A stretch of 64,000 nt of DNA from an uncultured Clostridia bacterium. GTDB lineage: Bacteria > Bacillota > Clostridia > Lachnospirales > Lachnospiraceae. A model generated the notes under the pieces. It had not been told where the DNA came from. It ran no database searches and worked only from the letters and a program-made list of their open reading frames with translations. A program made the translations under genes and the position numbers. Shown here piece by piece: positions 37,467 through 45,335 of the stretch (positions are counted from its first letter, which is position 1; every line of letters begins with the position of its first letter). The stretch spans positions 397,239 to 461,238 of the forward strand of contig CAOKDX010000001.1 in the NCBI GenBank assembly GCA_948467395.1, written 5' to 3'.

Positions 37467-37535
37467 AGGGTGGTAACACGAAGCATATGCTCTCGTCCCT
37501 GAAAAAAGAGATTTTTCAGAGAGGAGGGCTTTTTT
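37467..37535 (+). promoter_or_regulatory. T-box riboswitch remnant (antiterminator/terminator half)
   Basis: AGGGTGGTAACACG at 37467-37480 matches 12 of 14 positions of the T-box core (AGGGTGGTACCGCG). The complementary CGTCCCT follows at 37494-37500, as needed for the antiterminator. A terminator stem CTGAAAAA/TTTTTCAG then leads to GGAGGGC and T6. The pyrD stop is only about 30 nt upstream, so there is no room for Stem I and its specifier codon. No synthetase or amino-acid gene follows. It is best read as a decapitated T-box now serving as a terminator. Confidence 0.7.
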
Positions 37536-37592
37536 ATCTTATAGGAAAGATCGCCTTGTGCGGAGCAAGAATCGGTCTTGCTGATTCTTGGA

Positions 37593-37622
37593 GCGTCGCA
37601 GTTTTCAGTCGACGCTTTTTAT
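37593..37622 (+). terminator. intrinsic terminator upstream of the helicase gene
   Basis: GCGTCG and CGACGC form a perfect 6-bp stem around an 11-nt loop, followed by TTTTT. Another perfect stem, CAAGAATC/GATTCTTG, lies immediately before it (37566-37590). The pyrD-to-helicase gap (37437-37785) thus holds the T-box remnant, these hairpins and short out-of-frame reading frames, but no convincing gene. Confidence 0.65.
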
Positions 37623-37785
37623 TGCATAAGAAATTTATTGTATTGCGTGGAGTAATTTGAAATGGAGTTGGTGTAATGAAAGAAATTACAGATTTACGAT
37701 CATGGGAATGTCTTAGAGTATGCTGAAGAAAGAGCAGATATCTTTGAGGAGTTTGCAAGAATTCTTAAGAAATAGTGAGGAACAA

Positions 37786-40515
37786 ATGAATACAAGATAT
37801 AATATGGTCATTATTAAGGGTGAAATAAAGACATCAGAAATAAAGTCATGTGTGTACAATAGAGATACCAGGAAATGGGATGTGGAATATAAAAATGGGA
37901 AAATATACCCATATGGATATTTGAGTGTGATAAAGTTGGCTGATCCAGTAGTTTTAAATCCTAACATGTATCGTATTAGCAGAGAAGGACGGGAGTTCTT
38001 TGATGTAAAGGCTATATATGTATTTAAAAGTGCGGAGGAATCCTATTGGCATATTTGTTTTGGTAATGGCAGTGATAGAGATTATCGTCAGAGCGATTTG
38101 GATATTAGGGAATCCTGCCTTAGTCAAAGTGAGTCCGCAAATGTATTCGAATATATAAAGCAGATTGCTGGTTTGAGTGATATTAGGAACGAAGAAACGG
38201 GCGAAAAGCTGTTGGCTAAATCCTTTAAAAAGATATCTTTTGTGGGCAAAGATGTAGCATTGGCCAAGTATTTAAATCCGTCCTCACTGCAAGTTAGTAA
38301 AACGGATCTTGAATATACACCGCTTTTCCCTTTTGGATGTAATAGCAGTCAGTATAAGGCTGTCAAAAATGCCATGGAGAATCAGATTAGTGTGATACAG
38401 GGACCTCCCGGAACAGGAAAGACACAAACAATATTAAATATAATTGCTAATATATTGATCCAAGGCAAGACAGTACAGATAGTATCCAACAATAATTCAG
38501 CAACTGAAAATGTGTATGAGAAGTTATCTTCTACTAAATATAATTTGGGCTTCGTTGCGGCAACATTGGGAAGTTTTGAAAACAAGAAGCAATTTGTTGA
38601 GCATCAGGACGCAAATTACCCTGATTTTTCTTCGTGGAAAATAGATCAAAGTAGAAGAGAAATGCAGAAGAGAATAGAAGAGCAATCCGTTTATTTAAAA
38701 ACTGTTTTTGATATGCAGGAGAAACTGGCACATTTAAGACAGGAACTTTCCCAGATGGCTACGGAACAGAAATATTTCGATGAATATGTCAAAGAATCAG
38801 AGATAAATACAGAAAAAATAAAAATCAAGAAAAAACTATCCTCAAAGCAATGGATGGCATTGTGGCAGGAGTGCCAGTTGATTTCGGAAGAGAAAAAAGC
38901 AATAGGATTTCTGTTTAAGGTAAAGTCCTTTTTAAAATATGGAGTGACAGATCGGAAGTTCTATAAGCAAGTTATTACAAAGATAATTACAACCTTTCAA
39001 TTCATGTATTATCGTGCGAAACAGGGGGAGATATCTGCAGAAATAAAAGATATTGAAAAGTATTTAAATAGTGTTAATGAGGATTTGCATGAGGATCTTT
39101 GTAAGCAGTCAATGATATTGTTAAAGGACAGATTGGCAAGAAAATATGAAGGAAATGAATACCGAAAAAAATTTAGCGAAGATAATTTGTGGAAGGAACC
39201 ATATGATGTTTTAACTGAGTACCCGGTTATATTGAGCACAACATTTTCATCAAAAAACAGTCTCAATTCAAATGTCGTCTATGATTACCTGATAATGGAT
39301 GAGGCATCACAGGTAGATATTGCAACTGGTGCGTTGGCTCTTTCCTGTGCAAGGAATGTTGTTATTGTCGGCGACACCAAGCAACTTCCCAATGTTGTTC
39401 CGGGTGATATAAAAACAACAGCAAAGGCTATATTTGACACTTTTAATATCAATGAAGGATATCAGTATACAAAGAGCTTTCTGCAATCTATTTTGGATGT
39501 TATGCCGAATGTAACACAAACATTATTACGGGAGCATTATAGATGCCACCCTAAAATAATAAATTTCTGCAATCAGAAATTTTATCGGGGTGAATTGATT
39601 ATAATGACAACGGATAAGGGGGAAGAAGATGTCCTGTCAGTGGTAAAGACAGCTGTAGGAAATCATGAGCGTGATCATTATAGTCAGCGTCAGATAGATG
39701 TTATTAAAAATGAGATCATACCCCGATATGTTTCCAATCCGGAAGAGACTGGAATTATTTCACCATACAAAAATCAGATAGAGGCATTGAACAGGGAGAT
39801 AACAGAAATTGATGCTGCTACAGTACATAAGTTTCAGGGCAAAGAGAAAGAGAGTATTATTATATCGACTGTGGATGATGAGATATCCGATTTTGCAGAT
39901 GATCCCTATTTAATCAATGTCGCTGTTTCAAGAGCGAAAAAGAAATTGATGTTGGTTGTAACTGGAAATGAACAATCGAAAGAACGTAATATAACAGAGT
40001 TGGTAGATTACATTCAATATAATAATTTTGAGGTGGCAGAAAGTAAAATATATTCCATTTTTGATTATCTTTATAAACAGTATACCGAAGAAAGAATGGC
40101 ATATTTAAAAATTCATAAAAAGGTATCAGAATTTGATTCAGAGAATCTGATGTATTCTTTAATAGATGACATTATCGCTGATAATAAGTATTCAAGTTTA
40201 GATGTTATTTGTCATTTACCATTGAATATGTTGATTAGGAGTTTGGAATTTTTAAGTGAACAGGAATGCCAGTATGTAATGAATCCAGCGACACACTTAG
40301 ATTTCCTGCTATATAACAGAATTGGTAAAAAGCCAGTGTTGGCGATTGAAGTCGATGGATATGAATACCACAAAGAAGGCACAGTGCAGGTCTCAAGAGA
40401 TTTGTTGAAAAATCATATAATGGAGTTGTATGAGATTCCATTACTGAGATTTAAGACGAATGGGAGTGGAGAAAAAGAAAAAATAGTAGAGGTGCTGGAA
40501 AAATTGTTTGGTTAA
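37786..40515 (+). CDS. SF1 (Upf1-like) helicase fused to a DUF2726-like nuclease domain
   Basis: 909 residues, AT-richer than its neighbours. The N-terminal 120 residues are a small domain (EIKSCVYNRDTRKWDVEYKNGKIYPYGY). The SF1 motor follows: Walker A GPPGTGKT with Lys212, Walker B IMDEASQ (Asp505, Glu506), GDTKQLPNVVPG, REHYRCHP and VAVSRAKKKLM. A helical insertion with predicted coiled coil spans about 280-460. The C-terminus (about 830-905) looks like a PD-(D/E)xK domain: Asp839 in HLDFLLYNR and Glu855/Asp857 in LAIEVDG, then RDLLKNHIMELYEIPLLRF. Start 37786 has GTGAGGA upstream. Helicase-nuclease fusions of this kind are known in anti-phage defence; that role is inferred here. Confidence 0.85.
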   Translation: MNTRYNMVIIKGEIKTSEIKSCVYNRDTRKWDVEYKNGKIYPYGYLSVIKLADPVVLNPNMYRISREGREFFDVKAIYVFKSAEESYWHICFGNGSDRDYRQSDLDIRESCLSQSESANVFEYIKQIAGLSDIRNEETGEKLLAKSFKKISFVGKDVALAKYLNPSSLQVSKTDLEYTPLFPFGCNSSQYKAVKNAMENQISVIQGPPGTGKTQTILNIIANILIQGKTVQIVSNNNSATENVYEKLSSTKYNLGFVAATLGSFENKKQFVEHQDANYPDFSSWKIDQSRREMQKRIEEQSVYLKTVFDMQEKLAHLRQELSQMATEQKYFDEYVKESEINTEKIKIKKKLSSKQWMALWQECQLISEEKKAIGFLFKVKSFLKYGVTDRKFYKQVITKIITTFQFMYYRAKQGEISAEIKDIEKYLNSVNEDLHEDLCKQSMILLKDRLARKYEGNEYRKKFSEDNLWKEPYDVLTEYPVILSTTFSSKNSLNSNVVYDYLIMDEASQVDIATGALALSCARNVVIVGDTKQLPNVVPGDIKTTAKAIFDTFNINEGYQYTKSFLQSILDVMPNVTQTLLREHYRCHPKIINFCNQKFYRGELIIMTTDKGEEDVLSVVKTAVGNHERDHYSQRQIDVIKNEIIPRYVSNPEETGIISPYKNQIEALNREITEIDAATVHKFQGKEKESIIISTVDDEISDFADDPYLINVAVSRAKKKLMLVVTGNEQSKERNITELVDYIQYNNFEVAESKIYSIFDYLYKQYTEERMAYLKIHKKVSEFDSENLMYSLIDDIIADNKYSSLDVICHLPLNMLIRSLEFLSEQECQYVMNPATHLDFLLYNRIGKKPVLAIEVDGYEYHKEGTVQVSRDLLKNHIMELYEIPLLRFKTNGSGEKEKIVEVLEKLFG

Positions 40516-40520
40516 TGAGA

Positions 40521-40552
40521 ACAAACAAGCAGAAAATATTCTGCGTGTTTGT
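40521..40552 (+). terminator. hairpin after the helicase gene
   Basis: ACAAACA-GCAGAA pairs with TTCTGC-TGTTTGT, with single unpaired bases between the two helices and a 4-nt loop, 6 nt after the stop codon. The following bases are only modestly T-rich, so it may be a weak terminator or 3'-end stabiliser. Confidence 0.5.
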
Positions 40553-40590
40553 TGTGCCTTATTGGGATTCTGTTATAGGCCATTTGCAAG

Positions 40591-40619
40591 TTGTAAACGT
40601 AAAAGATTGATGGTATACT
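40591..40619 (+). promoter_or_regulatory. promoter for pyrE
   Basis: TTGTAA at 40591-40596 and TATACT at 40614-40619 are spaced 17 bp. pyrE starts about 105 nt downstream. pyrE therefore has its own promoter and is no longer dependent on the upstream pyr genes. Confidence 0.65.
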
Positions 40620-40724
40620 AAATAATAGATGAATGGTATGAAGAATGGATCACATAACCAGAGGAAAATACAAAGAAGATCTCAACTAACAAAGAGAATT
40701 ATAAAACAGGAGGATGCAGCAGAT

Positions 40725-41402
40725 ATGGAGCAGTACAAAGAAGAATTTATTGAGTTTATGGTGGAATCGGATGTACTTAAATTTGGAGAATTTACATTAA
40801 AGAGCGGCCGTAAGTCTCCTTTTTTTATGAATGCAGGGGCATATGTAACGGGAGCTCAGCTGAAACGTCTGGGTGAGTATTATGCAAAAGCAATTCATGA
40901 TAATTATGGAGAGGACTTTGATGTCCTTTTTGGCCCGGCATATAAGGGAATACCCCTCAGTGTGGCAACGGTTATAGCCTTTCATGATTTATATGGAAAA
41001 GAGATTCGGTATTGCTCTAACCGGAAGGAGATCAAGGATCATGGTGATGTGGGGATTCTGCTGGGAAGTAAGATTGCGGATAAGGAGCGCGTTGTGATTA
41101 TCGAGGATGTGACTACTTCTGGCAAATCTATTGAAGAGACATTTCCTATATTAAGGGAGCAGGGGGATGTGGAGATTGTAGGCCTGATGGTATCCCTGAA
41201 CCGGATGGAGAAAGGCAAAGGCGGTGAGAAGGGGGCACTGGAGGAGATCCGGGAGACCTATGGTTTTCCCACAGCTGCCATCGTATCTATGGAGGAAGTG
41301 GTAGAACGGCTGTACAACAGGGAGTGCCATGGCAGGATTGTGATCGATGACAAGCTGAAGGCAGATATAGATGAATATTTTGCAATATACGGGGTGAAAT
41401 AA
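40725..41402 (+). CDS. pyrE: orotate phosphoribosyltransferase
   Basis: 225 residues, which joins orotate and PRPP to give OMP. The PRPP-binding loop is VVIIEDVTTSGKSIEE and the orotate-binding part is FTLKSGRKSPFFMNAG. ATG 40725 is used because an AGGAGG lies 11 nt upstream and MEQYKEEFIEFM is the usual N-terminus; the frame is open further upstream without support. The gene is cut off from pyrCFKD by the helicase insertion but keeps their orientation. Confidence 0.96.
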   Translation: MEQYKEEFIEFMVESDVLKFGEFTLKSGRKSPFFMNAGAYVTGAQLKRLGEYYAKAIHDNYGEDFDVLFGPAYKGIPLSVATVIAFHDLYGKEIRYCSNRKEIKDHGDVGILLGSKIADKERVVIIEDVTTSGKSIEETFPILREQGDVEIVGLMVSLNRMEKGKGGEKGALEEIRETYGFPTAAIVSMEEVVERLYNRECHGRIVIDDKLKADIDEYFAIYGVK

Positions 41403-41413
41403 GCAGCATAACC

Positions 41414-41459
41414 AGCCTGTGTGGAAGAGCGGCCGGCTCTTCTGGCACAGGCTTTTTTT
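41414..41459 (+). terminator. strong intrinsic terminator after pyrE
   Basis: AGCCTGTG/CACAGGCT with an inner GAAGAGC/GCTCTTC helix forms a long stem followed by T6 or more. It ends the pyrimidine region cleanly. Confidence 0.9.
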
Positions 41460-41566
41460 GTGTCAGGGAACAAAAGCGGTTGACAGTGCGCATCCCGCCT
41501 GTATTTTTTTTAATATGGCGCTAAGCGCCCAAAAAACGTGTATTTTCACAAAACCTCCCCATGTCT

Positions 41567-41613
41567 TTTGTAAGAATTTGATAATTTACAAATGGTAGTT
41601 CCGGTGGTATCAT
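41567..41613 (+). promoter_or_regulatory. promoter with overlapping inverted repeat ahead of the Tad-like operon
   Basis: TTTACA at 41585-41590 and TATCAT at 41608-41613 are spaced 17 bp, about 40 nt before the first Tad-like gene. A 7-bp inverted repeat, TTTGTAA (41567-41573) and TTACAAA (41586-41592), covers the -35 element and could be a repressor site. A GGCGC-TAA-GCGCC hairpin lies further upstream at 41517-41529. Confidence 0.55.
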
Positions 41614-41654
41614 GTAGCCATTCCACCCGAATACGAGCAAAAGGGGGTTGAGGT

Positions 41655-42476
41655 TTGAAGGTTGCTTTTTGGAGTAACACACGGGGAAGATCATGTGTCA
41701 CAAGCAATCTGGCTTGTATTAGTGTATTATCCACGTTGTCCTCTTCGGATCAGGAAAGGACTATCGTATTGGAGAATCATCAGAATATTTTAAATCTCGG
41801 CAATGCTTTATTCCGCCGTCAATCAAAACAGGAAATAAGAGAAAACAGAGGTTATCAGGTAGAACATGGACTGAGCAGACTGCTTCGTGCCATGGAAAGG
41901 GGAGAGAGATTATCGGAAGAGGCCGTTTTCCGGTATGCGGAAAATTTTTTGGGTCAGAGACTTTTTTATCTTCCGGCAGGAAACGGTCGAAATCAGGAGA
42001 TGTTTGAATATCGTATGGAGCGGGACTGCATCCGGACAATACGGCTTTTGGAACAATATGGGGATCAGGTGCTTGTGGATACGGCGGCGGCACCTTTGGC
42101 AAGTTCACGTAAAATTCTCCGGCAGGCAGATCTGGTGGTTATCAATTTAAATCAGAACCGCCAGATGCTGGACCACATTTTTCGCAATTATTCAGATTTA
42201 AGGAAAAAAGCATTTTATCTCATAGGAAATTATGATGCGGAATCAGAACTCACCAGAGGGGAAATTATAAAAACCTATAACATTCCTGGAAGTCGTCTTG
42301 GGGTCATTCCACATAATGTCCAGTTTTCGGATGCGGTATCGGATGGACAGTTGATTCCGTTTTTGCTTAGAAATTTTCAATGCGGGGAGGATAACCGAAA
42401 TTACGAATTTATGACGTCTGCCAGAGAGGCAGCTCTTCTCTTTCAGAAAGCAGCGGATCAGAGCAGATGGGAGTGA
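41655..42476 (+). CDS. TadZ/CpaE-like MinD-family protein with lost Walker A
   Basis: 273 residues, resembling the MinD/ParA-fold proteins (TadZ/CpaE) that position Tad pilus machines. The N-terminus MKVAFWSNTRGRSCVTSNLACIS aligns with the deviant Walker A region, but KGGxGKT is replaced by NTRGRSCVT: no GK pair. The later QVLVDTAAA (Walker A') and LVVINLNQNRQML segments keep the fold pattern. It may bind partners without hydrolysing ATP. The start is TTG 41655 with AGGGGG upstream. The first gene of a tightly packed operon of eight genes. Confidence 0.65.
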   Translation: MKVAFWSNTRGRSCVTSNLACISVLSTLSSSDQERTIVLENHQNILNLGNALFRRQSKQEIRENRGYQVEHGLSRLLRAMERGERLSEEAVFRYAENFLGQRLFYLPAGNGRNQEMFEYRMERDCIRTIRLLEQYGDQVLVDTAAAPLASSRKILRQADLVVINLNQNRQMLDHIFRNYSDLRKKAFYLIGNYDAESELTRGEIIKTYNIPGSRLGVIPHNVQFSDAVSDGQLIPFLLRNFQCGEDNRNYEFMTSAREAALLFQKAADQSRWE

Positions 42477-42480
42477 CAGG

Positions 42481-44262
42481 ATGGGGAGAGAAGGTCTGTA
42501 TGGCGCTATTTTTGTAGTCAGCCTGGCATCATTGGTTCTGGCAGGAGGGACAAATATGGCTGAGTCAGCAGAGGAGCATCGGAAAGAGACGGAGGTATTT
42601 TGCTATGAAGAATTGAAAAAGGAACTGGAAGCTCCGGGGAGGGCTGAGATCAGTGTGAAAGCTTCCTTTGATATTGATGAAACAATCTATATCAAAGGGG
42701 AGAAAATATTAAATGGAAACGGGTATACTCTCAGCCGCAGGAAGAGTGGAGGAGTAATATTTGGCGGCACTCTATTTAGTGTCCAGATGGGGCAGGTTTT
42801 GATACAGAACCTTCATCTGCTTGGGGGAGGAGGTTCAGAAGAACTGCAGAAAAGTGTATATGGGAGATTGATTGATATTCGGAATGGTATGGTAATACTT
42901 GAGACTGGGACCGTGTTGGAAAGGAATATCAATGAGAAATTTAACCATGATGGAGGCGGAGCCGTTCTCGTACAGGAGGGAGGAAAACTGACGATGAATG
43001 GAGGACGGATTGCGAGGAATGAAAATGTGTCCGGAGGTGCAGGAGTACATATCGGACAGGGTGGAGAATTTGTTATGAAGGGTGGAACGATTACAGGGAA
43101 TCAGTCATTTGGAATCGGTGCAGTAGAAGGTTTTGACGGGCGCGGCGGCGCCATATACAATCAGGGAAAGACAACCATATCCGGCGGCAGTATCAGCAAT
43201 AACCGGGTAAAGGGATATACCAGCGGCGGCATGAGTTATGGCGGTGTTGGCGGGATGCTCTATAATCAGGGAGAGTGCTGTATTCAGGGCGGAAGTGTAA
43301 CAGGAAACAGCGCTTCTTATGGAGGAGGGGCAGTTTACAGCGATCGGGGGTCAATGCTGCAGATCACGGGTGGAACCATACGCGGCAATGATGCGGATCT
43401 GGGGGCGGGTCTTTTTCTGGCTGGGGGCAGCTGCCGCATAGGCGGAGTTTTTTATCTTTCGGATGCCTATCTTGCAAAAGGTACTGCCATGACAGCAGAA
43501 GCTTCTTTGTCACTGAAAGGATACCGGATCCGCATTTTTCCGGAGAAATATGAAACGGGAATCTGTCTGGTGAAGCTGTCCGGAAGAATAGCGGCAGCTG
43601 AAACGATGTTTTCACTGAGGGAGAAGGGAAGATATGTGCTGGTTACAGAGACGAGGAGCCTTTGTATCGGCAGGAGGAAGAAGAAAATGTCTCGACCTGT
43701 TCCGAAAACAACAGATGGATCACTCCGGAAACCAGGGAAGGGTACGGAGAGGAAAAAGAAAGCGGCCGGCGCCGTATCCGGCGGCAAAAAGAAATTGGTA
43801 TCAGTCAGAACAGCTCCGCGCTATTTCTTTGTATGGGAGGTTAGAGACTATACAGAGGAAAAGTGGCGTCATGAGTTATTGGCAGGATGCAAAATCCGGT
43901 ATGGGGATCAAAAGAAAGAGGAAATTATATTTCGGTGGAAATGGAATGGTCTGCTGCAGAATAAAGCGGGCAGCTATCAGGCAGAGGTGTCGGTGGGAGA
44001 GGGAGACCGGGCAGTAATTCCCGTAACCCTGGTGCAGGAGAGCACAGAAGAACAAAAGGCGGGTTATGTCCGGTTTCAGACTTCCGGCACAGCGAATGAG
44101 ACATCTGTAGAAAGAGGAAAATCTGTACCGGAGGAGGTGTGGTATTTTGGAAAAAGGGATATTGAGAGGCTCCACGGCTTCATGAGACAGAGGGAAGATC
44201 CCTTCTCTTCTGCGGCCAATCAGAAATTTCTGACTCTCTTTGGGAGGTGTCGGATGAGTTAG
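42481..44262 (+). CDS. secreted right-handed beta-helix protein of the Tad-like operon
   Basis: 593 residues. An N-terminal signal sequence (LYGAIFVVSLASLVLAGG) is followed by a Gly-rich parallel beta-helix, about 65-310, with repeated rungs such as GGKLTMNGGRIARNE, GGEFVMKGGTITGNQ and GKTTISGGSISNN. A Lys/Arg-rich linker near 400-440 separates it from a C-terminal domain with a CYS-poor beta pattern (APRYFFVWEVRDYTEEKW). Beta-helices usually bind or cleave polysaccharide, but catalytic residues cannot be identified. It starts 4 bp after the TadZ-like gene and overlaps the approach to tadA. It is probably an envelope-exposed component. Confidence 0.7.
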   Translation: MGREGLYGAIFVVSLASLVLAGGTNMAESAEEHRKETEVFCYEELKKELEAPGRAEISVKASFDIDETIYIKGEKILNGNGYTLSRRKSGGVIFGGTLFSVQMGQVLIQNLHLLGGGGSEELQKSVYGRLIDIRNGMVILETGTVLERNINEKFNHDGGGAVLVQEGGKLTMNGGRIARNENVSGGAGVHIGQGGEFVMKGGTITGNQSFGIGAVEGFDGRGGAIYNQGKTTISGGSISNNRVKGYTSGGMSYGGVGGMLYNQGECCIQGGSVTGNSASYGGGAVYSDRGSMLQITGGTIRGNDADLGAGLFLAGGSCRIGGVFYLSDAYLAKGTAMTAEASLSLKGYRIRIFPEKYETGICLVKLSGRIAAAETMFSLREKGRYVLVTETRSLCIGRRKKKMSRPVPKTTDGSLRKPGKGTERKKKAAGAVSGGKKKLVSVRTAPRYFFVWEVRDYTEEKWRHELLAGCKIRYGDQKKEEIIFRWKWNGLLQNKAGSYQAEVSVGEGDRAVIPVTLVQESTEEQKAGYVRFQTSGTANETSVERGKSVPEEVWYFGKRDIERLHGFMRQREDPFSSAANQKFLTLFGRCRMS

Positions 44263-44279
44263 GAGGAATCGGGGATGGT

Positions 44280-45335
44280 ATGAATGAGTTTCAAAGAAAA
44301 TTTATGTTAAAGCGACAGGATTATGGAATCCTTTATCCGTACATTATAATGGAAAGTGTGACAGATATTAACTGGAATGGTAAGCAGCTTTGGATTGATG
44401 ATCTAAAAAGAGGGCGTTTTATGGCGCCGGAAGTATTGTCAGATACATTTGTAGACCGATTTGTACTACTTTTGTCTAATGTTTCGGGGCTTCCGTTTAA
44501 CCGGATGAATCCCGTGCTGGAGGCGGAGACAGAGGAATTACGAATCAGTGTTGTCCATTCCTGTGTGGCACATGGCGGGATTACTATTTCTCTGCGCAAG
44601 ATACCGGCCGTCAGACGTCTTGACCGGGTGGAAATGCTGCAGAGTGGATATTGCAGTGAGGAAATATGTGATTTTCTTATCCGATGTGTACAGGCGCACT
44701 GTTCTATTGCGATTTGCGGTCTTCCGGGTGCGGGGAAGACAGAGCTGCTGAAATTTCTCACTAAATTTATTCCAGCGGCGGAACGGGTGATAACAATTGA
44801 AGATGTGCTGGAAATCCATTATCAGAGAATTAATCCCAATAAGGATTGTGTTGAGATGAAAGTGGCTGAGAACTTTACTTATACGGAGGCAATCAAGGCA
44901 TGTCTCAGACAGCTGCCCAAATGGATTATCTTATCGGAGACAAGATCGACAGAGGTAAGGTATCTTCTGGAATCCCTCAGCACAGGGGCACATGGGCTCA
45001 CAACGATTCACGCAGATGATGTCCGGAATATTCCGGACCGGATGAAAAATATGGCAGGCGGCACGGAGGATCTAAACCGGATTGAAAATGATACTTACCG
45101 TTTTATTGACATTGGTATTCTTGTAAAAAGCTTTCGTGAGGATGCCGGTGGAATAAGGCGCAGGATTGAGCAGATTGGGGTATTTGACAGGTACGGGAGG
45201 GAGTGGAAGGAAAGCATCAATGAGATTACAATGGTGGTAGAAGACGGCAAGGTAGTCAGCAGAAAACTCCCTGTAAACATAGCGGGCAAATTTGCCGAAG
45301 CAGGGTTTCCTGAGCCGCTGGGAGGTCCAAGGTGA
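44280..45335 (+). CDS. Tad/CpaF-type secretion ATPase
   Basis: 351 residues, the hexameric motor for pilus assembly (TadA/CpaF, type II/IV secretion ATPase family). Walker A is GLPGAGKT at 147-154. ITIEDVLEIH matches the Asp box region. The Walker B region is WIILSETRSTEV, where family members usually have GE.R. A His box follows as STGAHGLTTIHADD. The N-terminal domain is short. Start ATG 44280 has AGGAGG 13 nt upstream; GTG 44247 in the same frame is an alternative. The 3' end overlaps the platform gene by 4 bp. Confidence 0.85.
   Translation: MNEFQRKFMLKRQDYGILYPYIIMESVTDINWNGKQLWIDDLKRGRFMAPEVLSDTFVDRFVLLLSNVSGLPFNRMNPVLEAETEELRISVVHSCVAHGGITISLRKIPAVRRLDRVEMLQSGYCSEEICDFLIRCVQAHCSIAICGLPGAGKTELLKFLTKFIPAAERVITIEDVLEIHYQRINPNKDCVEMKVAENFTYTEAIKACLRQLPKWIILSETRSTEVRYLLESLSTGAHGLTTIHADDVRNIPDRMKNMAGGTEDLNRIENDTYRFIDIGILVKSFREDAGGIRRRIEQIGVFDRYGREWKESINEITMVVEDGKVVSRKLPVNIAGKFAEAGFPEPLGGPR

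Noticed and set aside
37720-37785. Upstream ATG 37720 as helicase start
   Set aside because: It has no ribosome site, whereas ATG 37786 has GTGAGGA at good spacing and begins close to the conserved small N-terminal domain.
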